From: a virus
Length of the DNA: 64,000 nt
Virus record (IMG/VR): IMGVR_UViG_3300036861_000330
Location: 1-64,000 of that record
Strand: one strand, 5' to 3'
Shown one piece after another: positions 37,180-45,967 of this stretch. The translations under genes were made by a program, and so were the position numbers. The first letter of the stretch is position 1, and each line of letters opens with the position of its first letter. The notes beneath the pieces are model-generated. The model saw only the letters and a list, made by a program, of their open reading frames with translations. It ran no database searches and had not been told where the DNA came from.

Positions 37180-37189
37180 CCAAAGAATT

Positions 37190-37370
37190 GGGCGGCGCAG
37201 TGGTAAAACCGAGCATGCGCCAAGGTTGGAGGAGCAGTGAAGGCGGAACGAGATTAAAGGTGTGATGGCCCTTTGATCTTGAGCGCCGACGGACATAAGC
37301 CTTCGCCCACAGCATACCTTCGTGGGTGCTGTGACCGTAAGTCGCAGGCCGAGATAACGCTGCGCCGTCC
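37190..37370 (+). ncRNA. Structured RNA candidate, about 181 nt
   Basis: GGGCGGCGCAG pairs with CTGCGCCGTCC (11 bp, one G-U) to close the element. Inside, CCACAGCA ... TGCTGTG forms a hairpin with a CCTTCG loop. No coding frame. Confidence 0.5.
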
Positions 37371-37383
37371 AATTTCTAGTTAT

Positions 37384-37426
37384 AGCGCCTAAGCGGACAG
37401 CGAGTATCTATTGCGAGCCCGGCGCT
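37384..37426 (+). repeat. GGCGCC/CGAAAATCT repeat, 1 unit
   Basis: AGCGCC ... CGAGTATCT ... GGCGCT between the structured RNA and tRNA-Thr. Confidence 0.8.
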
Positions 37427-37433
37427 ACAGGAG

Positions 37434-37507
37434 TGCCCACCTAGCTCAGTTGGTAGAGCATTTCCTTGGTAAGGAAAAGGTCATCGGTTCAATCCCGATG
37501 GTGGGCT
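37434..37507 (+). tRNA. tRNA-Thr (GGT)
   Basis: Acceptor GCCCACC/GGTGGGC; anticodon stem TTTCC/GGAAA, loop TTGGTAA. Third Thr isoacceptor, isolated from the main cluster. Confidence 0.9.
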
Positions 37508-37509
37508 CG

Positions 37510-37612
37510 TTGGCAGGAAGGGTGCCCAAGGAATACTTGAATACCTGGGGATGCGTGGGGAGCCGGGCCTATGCGAACACGGTCCACGTTAGTTGCGACC
37601 CCCTCCTGCCAA
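37510..37612 (+). ncRNA. Stem-bounded RNA element after tRNA-Thr
   Basis: TTGGCAGGA (37510-37518) pairs with TCCTGCCAA (37604-37612), with GGG/CCC next to it. The about 85-nt interior is non-coding. Confidence 0.45.
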
Positions 37613-37700
37613 TAACATCATGGGAAAGGAACTACTGTGCAAGAAATAGGACTACTATAAGAAAGGTGGTGAACGCATAGCACTAACGGATCAGCCAGTA

Positions 37701-38447
37701 TTGACAGAGAGGACAATTGGCGGGTTACCAGTTCGCCAGTTGAAACGGGCATATCGCCCGATGAACCTTCTTGTCTACGGCGATCCAGGCGTGGGGAAGA
37801 CGTACTTTTGTGGAAGTGCGGACGATGTGCCCGCGTTACGAAAAGTCCTCATTCTGGATGTTGAGGGCGGAACAATGTCGTTGGAGTTGAACTACTCTAA
37901 TGTCGATGTTGTTCGTATTACCGAGTTCAAGGTTATGCAAAGTATATACGACGATTTACTACGATCCGCAGATCATGGATACGGTTGCGTCGTGTTGGAC
38001 TCTCTTACAGAGATCCAAAAACTGTCAATGGCAGGAATCATGAAAGGAGCCTCGGTAGAGAACCCTGATATGGACCCGGACATGCCAAGGATGCGTGACT
38101 GGGGTAAGAACATCGAGCAGATTCGGAAGTTAGTACGAGCATTCAGAGATCTTCCAATACCAACGCTGTTCACAGCGTTGGCAATGGACGATAAGGATAA
38201 TCGAACTGGCAACGTTCAAAAGAAACCCTCATTGAGTGGCAAGCTTGCGAATGAAGCAGCCGGGTTCGTAGATATTGTTGGCTACTTGTACGTTAAGGAT
38301 ATAAATAGCCAACAGATTCGCTATATGCTGACGAGTTCAGCAGAGGGGATTGTGGCAAAGGACCGGTCCAACCGGTTGCCACCGCTTATTGAATCTCCTA
38401 CCATGAGTGAAATCTACGAATTGGTGAGGGGAAAGCCAGTTGACTGA
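37701..38447 (+). CDS. Sak4-like RecA-fold ATPase
   Basis: TTG start, with no better one upstream. A 248-aa single-domain ATPase: Walker A YGDPGVGKTYF (about residues 27-37), acidic ILDVEGG strand, Walker B GCVVLDSLTE, and a sensor-like TALAMDD. This is the layout of Sak4/AAA_24 proteins, which promote single-strand annealing and recombination with a phage SSB-like partner. The adjacent DUF669-like gene supports that. Confidence 0.8.
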   Translation: MTERTIGGLPVRQLKRAYRPMNLLVYGDPGVGKTYFCGSADDVPALRKVLILDVEGGTMSLELNYSNVDVVRITEFKVMQSIYDDLLRSADHGYGCVVLDSLTEIQKLSMAGIMKGASVENPDMDPDMPRMRDWGKNIEQIRKLVRAFRDLPIPTLFTALAMDDKDNRTGNVQKKPSLSGKLANEAAGFVDIVGYLYVKDINSQQIRYMLTSSAEGIVAKDRSNRLPPLIESPTMSEIYELVRGKPVD

Positions 38448-38925
38448 ATCAGGATTCCGAATCAACTTCGCGCAAACGGAGCGTGTCAAGCCACTGACAT
38501 CGATCCCAGCGGGAGTCTACAAGGCATATGTCTTTGACCTTGAGTGGGGAGAGACAAGCGAAGAGTCCAAGAACCCTGGTGAGACGAAGCTGAAGGTCAC
38601 GTTCAAAATCAACGGTGGGCCACATGACGGCCGTCAGCAGTTCCGTACGTACACCTTTAGTCTGAAGTCACTGCCATTCTTTTTGCAACTCGCCGAGGCA
38701 ACGGGCAAGTGCTCGAAGGCCCAGATCGAGGGGAAGGCAGATATCACGCCAGCCGACGTGGACAACTGGCGTGGTGCTGAAGTTGCAATCTCAGTGAATC
38801 GCAAGAAGGATTCTCAGTACGGGTTAGAGGATGGGTTCTCAAACGCTGTTCGCAATGTGTACAACCTCTCCGACCCAAACGCTGCAAAAGCAACGGTGAG
38901 TCCAACCGATCCTCGCATGCCGTAA
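38440..38925 (+). CDS. DUF669-like protein, probable ssDNA-binding partner
   Basis: TTG overlapping the previous gene; GAGGGGAAA upstream. 161 aa, beta-rich: IPAGVYKAYVFDLEWG then ETKLKVTFKINGGPHDGRQQ and FFLQLAEATG, the pattern of DUF669 phage proteins found beside Sak4 and primase genes. Single-strand DNA binding is inferred from family context. Confidence 0.7.
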   Translation: MTESGFRINFAQTERVKPLTSIPAGVYKAYVFDLEWGETSEESKNPGETKLKVTFKINGGPHDGRQQFRTYTFSLKSLPFFLQLAEATGKCSKAQIEGKADITPADVDNWRGAEVAISVNRKKDSQYGLEDGFSNAVRNVYNLSDPNAAKATVSPTDPRMP

Positions 38926-38927
38926 TT

Positions 38928-39118
38928 GGCGCCTTGATCAGGAACGAAAATCTACAGCCGTGACGGCGCCTGTCTGACATGCGAAAATCTAAGTGAGCCA
39001 CGGCGCCTGTATGAGTAGCGGTTTAGAGCTAGAGAATCCTCGGCGCCTATTGTAACACGAAAAGCTAGGAGTCTATCGGCGCCTGAATCCCCACGCGAGG
39101 CTTTAACCTGTCGGCGCC
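38928..39118 (+). repeat. GGCGCC/CGAAAATCT array, 5 units
   Basis: Two perfect cores, one CGAAAAGCT and two drifted. Starts 2 bp after the stop of the DUF669-like gene. Confidence 0.9.
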
Positions 39119-39133
39119 TGAAGCGCAAGGGAA

Positions 39134-39236
39134 GTAGGCAGGGTAGATAGGCATCTGCCGGATATCGTTTGAAGAAGGCAGACACAATTCCCTGAAACTG
39201 GGAAGTAGCTGACAGTGCCCTGTCTGCCCTGCCTAC
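39134..39236 (+). ncRNA. Structured leader of the primase-helicase gene
   Basis: GTAGGCAGGG (39134-39143) pairs with CCCTGCCTAC (39227-39236); inside, TTCCC/GGGAA. It ends about 30 nt before the gene start and so may be a regulatory leader. Confidence 0.45.
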
Positions 39237-39265
39237 ACTTCTCTAGAGCAAAGAAAGGGGGACAA

Positions 39266-41437
39266 TTGAATGCAGTGATTGCCCCTGACGCAGCAAAGCA
39301 CCAAGAAGTATTCCTTTCTCATATCTTCGGGGATCTTACTGGCTATCTTTGTATTGCATGTAAAAGTGGTGCGAACTATTTCGAGCGGTTCTTCTGGTAC
39401 CCCAATGATATACAGGACGCACTTGAGTTCATCGGCAAACAGTACGCCACCCATGATATCTATTACTGTGCACAGTTGTTACGAGACCAGCGGCGTATAA
39501 AAGACAACGTTGAACTTTGCACCGCCGCATGGGCAGATCTCGACGCATGTGCACCAACAAATCTTTTAGTAGAAGCATCAATTGCGCTTGAGTCAAGCCC
39601 AGGACGCTACCAAGCCCTGTGGGTCTTGGAGCAGCCACAGGATGCGATTGAAGTCGAACAACTCTCAAAACGTATTGCGTATTTTCATCGTAAGCAAGGC
39701 GCCGACGTGTCTGGGTGGGACTTGACGCAACTGCTCCGCGTCCCATTGACATGGAATCATAAATACAACACAATTCCAAAGCCCTTTGTTAAGGTGATTA
39801 GTGTTCATGTAGCAAAGTATCGAGTCAGTGACTTCACAAAGTATCCACCGATACCAAGCGAGACCATTGAGTTCGGTCCAATACCTGACACGACAAATGA
39901 ACTATCCGCAGATGAACTGCTACAAAAGTACCAGTCGTTTCTGCCAGCAGTAGCATATGAACTGTTTGCTACTACCCCAGTTGAGGACTGGTCAAAGAGC
40001 TTATGGCAGCTTGAGATGCTACTCGGCGAAGCAGGCATGTCGGAAAAAGAGATGTTTGTTGTAGCAAGGGTATCGCGGTGTAACAAGTACGAACGTGATG
40101 GAAAAACAGACTCACCATTGTGGAAAGAAGTGCAAAAGGCATACGCCACTGTACAACAAAAACGTGATGCACTTCGTAGACTTACAAATCAGCCACTTGA
40201 CGCACTGTGGACTGATGACGAGGCCGGTGAGGTGGATGACAGCCGAACCATTGTTGAACGGTATGTTGCCTGGGCGTCAACGCAAACTGACGCTGCGCCC
40301 GCATACCACCACGCAGGTGCATTAATGATTTTATCGACAATGCTCTCTGGATCAATTCGGTTGCCGCTACGCCACGCAACACTCATTCCAAATCTTTGGT
40401 TCATGATACTTGGCGATACGACGCTCACGCGCAAGTCCACGGCGATGCGACTTGCGTCTGGAATCTTGAAACAAATCGCTCCTGGCTCACTTCTTGCAAC
40501 TGACGGATCTGTTGAAGGATTACTAACAAATTTAGCGACACGCCCAGGGGTTCCGTCGCTGTTTCAACGTGACGAGTTTTCTGGGTTATTAGAAAACATG
40601 GCAAAGAAAGATTACTACGCTGGAATGCAGCAGGACTTCATTAAGCTGTACGACGGCGACCACGTCAAGCGGGTACTACGATCGACAACAATTGAGGTTG
40701 TCGATCCGGTCTTTATTTTGTATGTCGGAGGTATTCGTGAAAAGATTTACGAGCAACTGACTGATGAACACGTCGCTAACGGGTTCGTTCCACGTTTCCT
40801 CTTCTATATTGCGGAGAGCAGTGTCGATGATCTGGAAGACGCTGAGTTGTTTGATGTTCCAGACTACGAGGCACGTGACAGACTTATTGATGAACTACGT
40901 GAGGTTTACGATGGGTTCACCGGTGTCGAAGATCTTCGGTACGGCGAAGCAAAAATCCATAAGACGAAGGTATGGCAAGCAACCGCGACAAAAGAAGCAC
41001 TACAACGCTGGAATGTACTGAACCGCACGATGCTGAAAGACGCACAAAAGATGGACAATCCAACCCTCTTCCTGCCAGTCTTTCAGCGTCTCGCAGACAG
41101 TACATTAAAAACAAGTCTCCTCCTTGCGGCTGCTCGCGCACCTGGTGAACCGATCGTGATCGAACTTATTGATGTGTTACAAGCGATCAAGTACACAAGG
41201 CAGTGGCGTGACTGGGCATGTGAAGTGATGGAAAACGTTGGTGCTTCACCATTCGAAAACCGTATGAAAAAGATGTTTGCTGCAATCAACCGCAAACCTG
41301 GTATCTCACATGCAGAAATCCTGCGCAGCTACAAAATCAACGCTCGCGACGTAAAACTATTTATCGAGACACTCGAACAACGCGACGAGATTCGTGTCAT
41401 CAGGAAAGGTGGTACAGCGAACTACTTTCCTATATAG
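39266..41437 (+). CDS. Primase-helicase (AEP-like primase and DUF3987 ATPase)
   Basis: TTG chosen because AAAGGGGG lies 4-5 bases upstream; a GTG at 39215 has no SD. 723 aa. N-terminal archaeo-eukaryotic-type primase features: AAWADLDACAP (D-x-D), then SSPGRYQALWVLE and GWDLTQLLRVPLTWNHK as in RepB-like primases. From about residue 370 a DUF3987-like ATPase with GDTTLTRKST (P-loop-like) and LFQRDEFSGL. C-terminal winged helix (PGISHAEILRSYKI). Likely the replicative primase-helicase. Confidence 0.8.
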   Translation: MNAVIAPDAAKHQEVFLSHIFGDLTGYLCIACKSGANYFERFFWYPNDIQDALEFIGKQYATHDIYYCAQLLRDQRRIKDNVELCTAAWADLDACAPTNLLVEASIALESSPGRYQALWVLEQPQDAIEVEQLSKRIAYFHRKQGADVSGWDLTQLLRVPLTWNHKYNTIPKPFVKVISVHVAKYRVSDFTKYPPIPSETIEFGPIPDTTNELSADELLQKYQSFLPAVAYELFATTPVEDWSKSLWQLEMLLGEAGMSEKEMFVVARVSRCNKYERDGKTDSPLWKEVQKAYATVQQKRDALRRLTNQPLDALWTDDEAGEVDDSRTIVERYVAWASTQTDAAPAYHHAGALMILSTMLSGSIRLPLRHATLIPNLWFMILGDTTLTRKSTAMRLASGILKQIAPGSLLATDGSVEGLLTNLATRPGVPSLFQRDEFSGLLENMAKKDYYAGMQQDFIKLYDGDHVKRVLRSTTIEVVDPVFILYVGGIREKIYEQLTDEHVANGFVPRFLFYIAESSVDDLEDAELFDVPDYEARDRLIDELREVYDGFTGVEDLRYGEAKIHKTKVWQATATKEALQRWNVLNRTMLKDAQKMDNPTLFLPVFQRLADSTLKTSLLLAAARAPGEPIVIELIDVLQAIKYTRQWRDWACEVMENVGASPFENRMKKMFAAINRKPGISHAEILRSYKINARDVKLFIETLEQRDEIRVIRKGGTANYFPI

Positions 41438-41442
41438 GAGGC

Positions 41443-41682
41443 GTGTTGTCGGGCGAGTGGATTTACAAAGGGTTTGGTATCGACGGCGACCAGGTCGCCT
41501 TTGCGATGGAAAGCCCCACAGGGGCACGGGTGAGTGTGCAGTGGCCAATGAACGAGAACGATCAAGAGGAGGTAGCTGACTTTATCAACCGGATGGAGCC
41601 CAGAGTTCTTGAGCATTTAACAAGCGAGACGAGCAGCTTTGAGCCAAGCGGAGGGAACGGGTTCAAGGCGGATGAGGGGTGA
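41443..41682 (+). CDS. Hypothetical protein, 79 aa
   Basis: GTG or the next TTG after TAGGAGG. Residues 25-31 (SPTGARV) are encoded by a GCCCC-ACA-GGGGC palindrome. Acidic helix follows. Ends 4 bp into the MazG-like gene. Confidence 0.6.
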   Translation: MLSGEWIYKGFGIDGDQVAFAMESPTGARVSVQWPMNENDQEEVADFINRMEPRVLEHLTSETSSFEPSGGNGFKADEG

Positions 41683-42008
41683 TCGATCTGGCGGTGACGC
41701 AGCGGACGATCTTCAAGTGGGTGTGTCGGAACTTCCCATCCACTGACGCGAAAAGTGACGCGAAAAGCCAGCTCCTCAATATTGGTGAGGAAGTCGGAGA
41801 ACTAATGCGCTGCGAGCTAAAGGGGTCGCAAGGAATTCGAGGTGATGACTGGGACGAACAGGCAAAGAAAGAGTTTGGTGATGTTATCTTGTCGCTGCTG
41901 TGTTATGCGTCGCTCAAGGGCTTTGATGCGGAGGAGGTAATTACTGCACGAATGAAGGAAGTGACTGTTCGCGACTGGCTTGCGAACAAGCTGACTGGCG
42001 GCGCCTAA
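41679..42008 (+). CDS. MazG-like NTP pyrophosphohydrolase
   Basis: GTG start. 109 aa with NIGEEVGELMRCELKG and KKEFGDVILSLLCY, the E-x2-E ... E-x2-D magnesium-binding helices of the all-alpha NTP-PPase fold. Such enzymes hydrolyse NTPs or dNTPs, and phage copies may adjust nucleotide or ppGpp pools. Its final codons Gly-Ala-stop are the GGCGCCTAA of the adjoining array. Confidence 0.8.
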   Translation: MIDLAVTQRTIFKWVCRNFPSTDAKSDAKSQLLNIGEEVGELMRCELKGSQGIRGDDWDEQAKKEFGDVILSLLCYASLKGFDAEEVITARMKEVTVRDWLANKLTGGA

Positions 42009-42321
42009 AACGCACGCGAAGATCTGTCAAGACCACCGGCGTCTGTACCAGGTACGAAGGTCTGTTGTCGAACCGGCGCCTACTGAAGAGTCGAAGGTCT
42101 AACCGCCGCGCGGCGCCGGTGGTGTAAGGTTGGCGCTTAATGGGAGAACGTAAATCTACCGGCTCCACGGCGCCTAGAGAATGGCGAGAAGCTGAAGTCA
42201 GTCCGGCGCCCTGCTCCAATTCGAACAGCTATGTAGTACACGGCGCCTAGTACATGACCGTATATTTATGATTGCGACGGCGCCTAGTGTGATAACGAAA
42301 AGCTAACAGAGGACCGGCGCC
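42000..42321 (+). repeat. GGCGCC/CGAAAATCT array, 8 units
   Basis: Begins within the last codons of the MazG-like gene. Cores range from CGAAGATCT and CGAAGGTCT to CGTAAATCT and CGAAAAGCT. One boundary is extended by TTGGCGCTT. Confidence 0.9.
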
Positions 42322-42346
42322 TGTAACGGGCCAGAAGGGGCACAAC

Positions 42347-42841
42347 ATGGGTAAGCTCACGTCGTTTGTCCAGCGGGACGAGTGGTACGATGCAAAGGAC
42401 AACGAGGTTGCTGCGGCATACCTCGACTGGGTGCTGAATGACGAGGACATTGACCCAGAGGACGAACTATTTTCACTCGTCGTTGATGAAGTTCGCCGTC
42501 GCCGTCGTGCGCTTGTGCGACAGCGAGAGCGAGAAGTTATTATCACGCAGCAACAAATGGTCCGTACTGGCGGTGTTGCAGCGACAATTGCAAATTTTCA
42601 GACTACTGGGTTTCGTGACTTGCCATTCACGCTACCTGGTGGGCGCCGTGTAGTTTGGGGGCTTGCAACGGTTGAAGAGCATGAGGAACGAGTCCGTATG
42701 CTTCAGCGCCACCAGGTGGCACTTGGCGAGTCCATCGATCAGCATCAGTACGCGATTCGACTCATCTCCGCAAACCCTGGCGCGAACTGTCTGAATGATG
42801 TTTACCATGACCGGCCTGTTCGTGTGGCGCCTGTGGCCTAG
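42347..42841 (+). CDS. Hypothetical protein, 164 aa
   Basis: ATG after AAGGGGCACAAC. A helical, Arg-rich middle (VVDEVRRRRRALVRQREREV) and FTLPGGRRVVWGLATVEEHE. Its last codons (RVAPVA) run through the first GGCGCC of the next array. Embedded between arrays. Unrecognised. Confidence 0.6.
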   Translation: MGKLTSFVQRDEWYDAKDNEVAAAYLDWVLNDEDIDPEDELFSLVVDEVRRRRRALVRQREREVIITQQQMVRTGGVAATIANFQTTGFRDLPFTLPGGRRVVWGLATVEEHEERVRMLQRHQVALGESIDQHQYAIRLISANPGANCLNDVYHDRPVRVAPVA

Positions 42842-43258
42842 CCGTAAATCTTATCCATGAGCGGCGCCTGGACGAGAAACGAAAATCTAAGGTATGGCCG
42901 GCGCCTACATCGGCTCCGAAGACTATGATCGACGCGGCGCCTAAGATATGCGCGAGTGCTGTATTAATACCGGCGCCTCTAGCGGCTGCGAAAATCTAAG
43001 AGTGAATCGGCGCCGAAAGAAGCGACGTGAGTCTAAGAGTGGATCGGCGCCTTGTCGAACTGCGGAATGCTTGTGGGAATCGGCGCCTAGTTGACGATCG
43101 TAAGGCTAACTTGCAGCGGCGTCTAACGACTACCCGAATGTCTGTATCTGCCGCGGCGCCTTTAGTGGCTACGTAAGTCTGATAGAGTATCGGCGCCTTA
43201 CCGAGGACCGTAAATTCGACAACCTTACGGCGAATGTGGTGGCTGATTCGCTGGCGCC
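42826..43258 (+). repeat. GGCGCC/CGAAAATCT array, 11 units
   Basis: Starts inside the end of gene 42347-42841. Period about 37 bp; cores CGTAAATCT, CGAAAATCT, CGAAGACT, CGAATGTCT and others. The last two units are degenerate. Confidence 0.9.
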
Positions 43259-43281
43259 ATAGTCAAAGGAACAGGGGAACA

Positions 43282-44064
43282 ATGAGTGACAAGTTTAAAA
43301 ACCTGCGAATCCATGCAAGGCAGTACATGCAGATCCAGCGCGTTAGGATTGCGCTTGGCAACCGACTAAGCCGGGCACAGGTTGACCCACTGCTGTTTAG
43401 CAACCAGATCGGCGCAGTTCGTGCAGCGGAAGCAATTGCAAAGAAGGACTTGAACGGCGAGTTCAAGGCAGTTGTCGCAAAGGAAATTATCGAGTGGCAA
43501 CAAAATTCTGCTGGTATCGGTGAGCATCTGCTCGCCCGGTTGCTTGGCGAGATTGGTGACCCAAAAACTGCCATCCCGATGTGGTGGGAAGGTACTGGTA
43601 AGGACCGTAAGCTCATGATTGGCGAGCCATACCAGCGAACGCCGCGGCAACTGTTTGCGTACTGCGGTGTTGGTGACCCAGAGCGGAAGCGTAAGAAAGG
43701 CATGACGGCTGAGGAAGCAGAAGCGCTGGGGCGGCCAACCGCAAAAATGATTGTGCGGCTGCTCGCAGAGTCGTGTATCAAGCAGGTTGTCAAGCCACTC
43801 GAAGATGGTGACTACGTGAACCAGGTGCAGTACCGTGCGGTGTATGACAAGGAACGTGCCCGGTACAATACTCGTGAGGGCTGGACGGACGCACGGAAGC
43901 ACAACGCTGCGCTTCGTCGTGTTGGCCGCGCGATCCTCTATGACCTGTGGCTCGTTGCGAATGGTAAGAAGGCCGGCTACACCGCAAGCGGGTCGGTGAC
44001 GTACTGCAACCGGCGCCAACCGTCCCCACTAAGGACAGGCGGAACGCCAGTCGAAAACAGGTAG
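43282..44064 (+). CDS. IS110-type Transposase_20-like helix-hairpin-helix protein, 260 aa
   Basis: ATG after GGGGAACA. Residues about 75-135 read QNSAGIGEHLLARLLGEIGD ... RTPRQLFAYCGVGDP, close to the C-terminal domain of IS110/IS1111 transposases (G-I-G-x2-L-A-x2-L-x-A-E-I-G-D ... A-Y-x-G). The DEDD catalytic N-terminal domain is missing. The tail has a helical WTDARKHNAALRRVGRAILYD segment. Probably a phage-adapted DNA- or RNA-binding protein rather than an active transposase. Confidence 0.6.
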   Translation: MSDKFKNLRIHARQYMQIQRVRIALGNRLSRAQVDPLLFSNQIGAVRAAEAIAKKDLNGEFKAVVAKEIIEWQQNSAGIGEHLLARLLGEIGDPKTAIPMWWEGTGKDRKLMIGEPYQRTPRQLFAYCGVGDPERKRKKGMTAEEAEALGRPTAKMIVRLLAESCIKQVVKPLEDGDYVNQVQYRAVYDKERARYNTREGWTDARKHNAALRRVGRAILYDLWLVANGKKAGYTASGSVTYCNRRQPSPLRTGGTPVENR

Positions 44065-44082
44065 TACAAAGTAGTGGTGTGC

Positions 44083-44122
44083 ACGGGTTGGCAGCCATTA
44101 TGGCTGCCAACCCGTTATTTAT
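44083..44122 (+). terminator. Intrinsic terminator
   Basis: ACGGGTTGGCAGCC-attat-GGCTGCCAACCCGT, a 14-bp perfect stem followed by TATTTAT. Confidence 0.88.
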
Positions 44123-44137
44123 ATTGGAGGGCTCCGT

Positions 44138-44776
44138 ATGACAAACAAGGATCTCACGTATATTGCGTTTGTGCTTGACCGTTCTGGCTCAATGATGAGT
44201 GTTGCAAGCGACACAGTTGGTGGGTTCAACTCTTTCATTAAGGATCAGCGTGAGCAGCCTGGGGCCTGCCGCGTCACGCTCACGCAGTTTGACACCGTGT
44301 ATGAAATCGTTTACCAAAACAAGCCAATCGGTGACGTGCCACCACTCGACTTCCATCCACGTGGCCGGACAGCGCTGTATGACGCAATGGCACGTACTAT
44401 TATCGAGACTGGTGAACAGCTCGCCACGGTGCCAGAAGCCGAACGTCCGGCAAATGTTTACCTCATTACGCTGACGGATGGCCTTGAAAACGCTTCGCAA
44501 GAGTTCTCGGCTGATACTCTTCGAAGGCTGATTGAACGGCAGCGTAATCAGTACCAGTGGCAGTTTGTATTCCTTGGCGCAAACCAGGATGCCATTCTGA
44601 CAGCCCAAGATCTCGGGATGCTCGGGCAGGCAGCAATGGAGTATCTGGTAACGCCAGAAGGCACACGAGGAGCGTACGCCGCTACGTCAGCGAGTGTTGC
44701 ACGCTCGCGGAAGAGTGGTCAGAGTGTGTCATTCACCGATGAGGAACGTGAACAGGCAATGCAAAAAGGGCAGTAA
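44138..44776 (+). CDS. von Willebrand factor A-domain protein, 212 aa
   Basis: ATG after GGAGGGCTCCGT. The MIDAS start AFVLDRSGSM (D-x-S-x-S) lies at residues 8-17, followed by GRTALYDAM and ITLTDGLEN, the T and D of a complete metal site. An intracellular vWA protein (no signal peptide), perhaps a scaffold or chaperone partner. Flanked by a terminator and repeat units. Confidence 0.85.
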   Translation: MTNKDLTYIAFVLDRSGSMMSVASDTVGGFNSFIKDQREQPGACRVTLTQFDTVYEIVYQNKPIGDVPPLDFHPRGRTALYDAMARTIIETGEQLATVPEAERPANVYLITLTDGLENASQEFSADTLRRLIERQRNQYQWQFVFLGANQDAILTAQDLGMLGQAAMEYLVTPEGTRGAYAATSASVARSRKSGQSVSFTDEEREQAMQKGQ

Positions 44777-44780
44777 GCAC

Positions 44781-44860
44781 AGCGCCCAGTGACAACGCGA
44801 AAATCTAAGCGAACCTCGGCGCCTACGGAACCACCGAAAATCTCGTGTACACGCGGCGCC
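44781..44860 (+). repeat. GGCGCC/CGAAAATCT repeats, 2 units
   Basis: Both cores perfect. The first 20 bases of the left unit (GCGCCCAGTGACAACGCGAA, 44782-44801) are repeated exactly at 45459-45478. Confidence 0.9.
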
Positions 44861-44888
44861 TACAGACTTACGAAAACCTTTGGACCCT

Positions 44889-44923
44889 CTCCTGGGGTAG
44901 CACTCTGAGTGCTACCCTAGGAG
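44889..44923 (+). promoter_or_regulatory. Hairpin containing an SD-like sequence
   Basis: CTCCT-g-GGGTAGCAC-tctga-GTGCTACCC-t-AGGAG. The right arm includes AGGAGG; a second AGGAGG, used by the gene 44944, follows 10 bases later. A terminator or translational switch is possible. Confidence 0.5.
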
Positions 44924-44943
44924 GTTTCCTGTCAGGAGGGTTT

Positions 44944-45114
44944 GTGTCAAGAACAAGCGTTACCATTACCATCAGGGTCGGCTTTGTCGTGCCAGATGGC
45001 GAAGACGAAGAGGAAGACAAAGAGGATGTTGCGCATGAAGTCGCCGATGAAATTGAGCAACACATAAAAGCCCGCTTCCCACACTTGGAACATGTTTTTG
45101 TGGCGAGAATCTAA
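44944..45114 (+). CDS. Hypothetical acidic protein, 56 aa
   Basis: GTG after AGGAGGGTTT. Beta strand (TSVTITIRVGFVVP), very acidic middle (DGEDEEEDKEDV), amphipathic end. Lies between repeat units, downstream of a hairpin. Confidence 0.6.
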   Translation: MSRTSVTITIRVGFVVPDGEDEEEDKEDVAHEVADEIEQHIKARFPHLEHVFVARI

Positions 45115-45123
45115 TCGCTACGC

Positions 45124-45463
45124 GGCGCTTACAGGCTTAGCGAAAATCTACCGATGCGTCGGCGCCTATAGGATGCCCGAGGATCTACAAGGAGTGGCGG
45201 CGCCTATTAGTGGAGCGAAAATCTGACGCCTAACCGGCGCCTGTACAAAAGACGAGAAGCTGTTACTGACTCGGCGCCTTTTCACTGAGCGAATATCTAT
45301 TGAGCTTCCGGCGCCTACTACTGGTGCGAAAATCTAGTCAAGCCCCGGCGCCTACTAGACCGCCGAAGATCTAAAGGCTGGGCGGCGCCTAATCAGCGGA
45401 CGAAAATCTGCGAGCCTGTCGGCGCCTTTCACGATGTCGAACATCTACGGCAACAACGGCGCC
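45124..45463 (+). repeat. GGCGCC/CGAAAATCT array, 9 units
   Basis: Very regular 37-bp period with mostly perfect CGAAAATCT cores; spacers all different. Ends at the duplicate of the 44782 sequence, where the next gene begins in place of the core. Confidence 0.92.
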
Positions 45464-45465
45464 CA

Positions 45466-45912
45466 GTGACAACGCGAATGACCAAAACATGGGCGGTGCC
45501 AATCAAGAAGGGAGTCACATTGCTTGGACTTGTCCCAACCCAAACCAAGTCAACAGCAATGCAGGTTCGGAAGATCGCCACAACGATTCCGAATTACAGA
45601 GCGCTTGTTACACCAGATGTGAAGCTGCCACTGCGACACGCTACAGGTGACCGCGCTGTTGCGCTTGGCGTTATGTGGCTCGACGGTGCTTGTCCTGACT
45701 GGCACACACGCATCACAAAGTCGGTTGATCTAAAGTCCAACTTCAACTGCGTCGGTGGGCAGGTTTTCGGTTCCTACAGCGGGATGTTGCGCCGTGCGCC
45801 AGTCTGGCTATCTCCGATAGGGCAGCACCGATGGGCCGAGCAGCATGGGTTTATCGGCATACGGCACGAACGTGCCTGGAAAGCAGTAATTGCCGAACGG
45901 CGCACACGCTAA
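45466..45912 (+). CDS. Hypothetical protein starting inside a repeat unit, 148 aa
   Basis: Candidate starts GTG 45466 and ATG 45478 both lie inside a repeat unit, and no SD is visible. The body (MQVRKIATTIPNYRALVTPD ... VMWLDGACPDWHTRI) looks protein-coding and basic. The 5' end appears created by recombination within the array. Confidence 0.5.
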   Translation: MTTRMTKTWAVPIKKGVTLLGLVPTQTKSTAMQVRKIATTIPNYRALVTPDVKLPLRHATGDRAVALGVMWLDGACPDWHTRITKSVDLKSNFNCVGGQVFGSYSGMLRRAPVWLSPIGQHRWAEQHGFIGIRHERAWKAVIAERRTR

Positions 45913-45967
45913 CAACGAACTCAACGAGGTATCCATACTCACCAAAGAGATCCCGTAGGAGATATGA

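Noticed and set aside
37440-37680. Protein of 89 aa spanning tRNA-Thr
   Set aside because: Overlaps a high-confidence tRNA and a stem-bounded element.
39215-39265. GTG 39215 as the primase-helicase start
   Set aside because: No SD, and the added residues (PCLPCLHFSRAKK) come from a structured leader; TTG 39266 has AAAGGGGG at good spacing.
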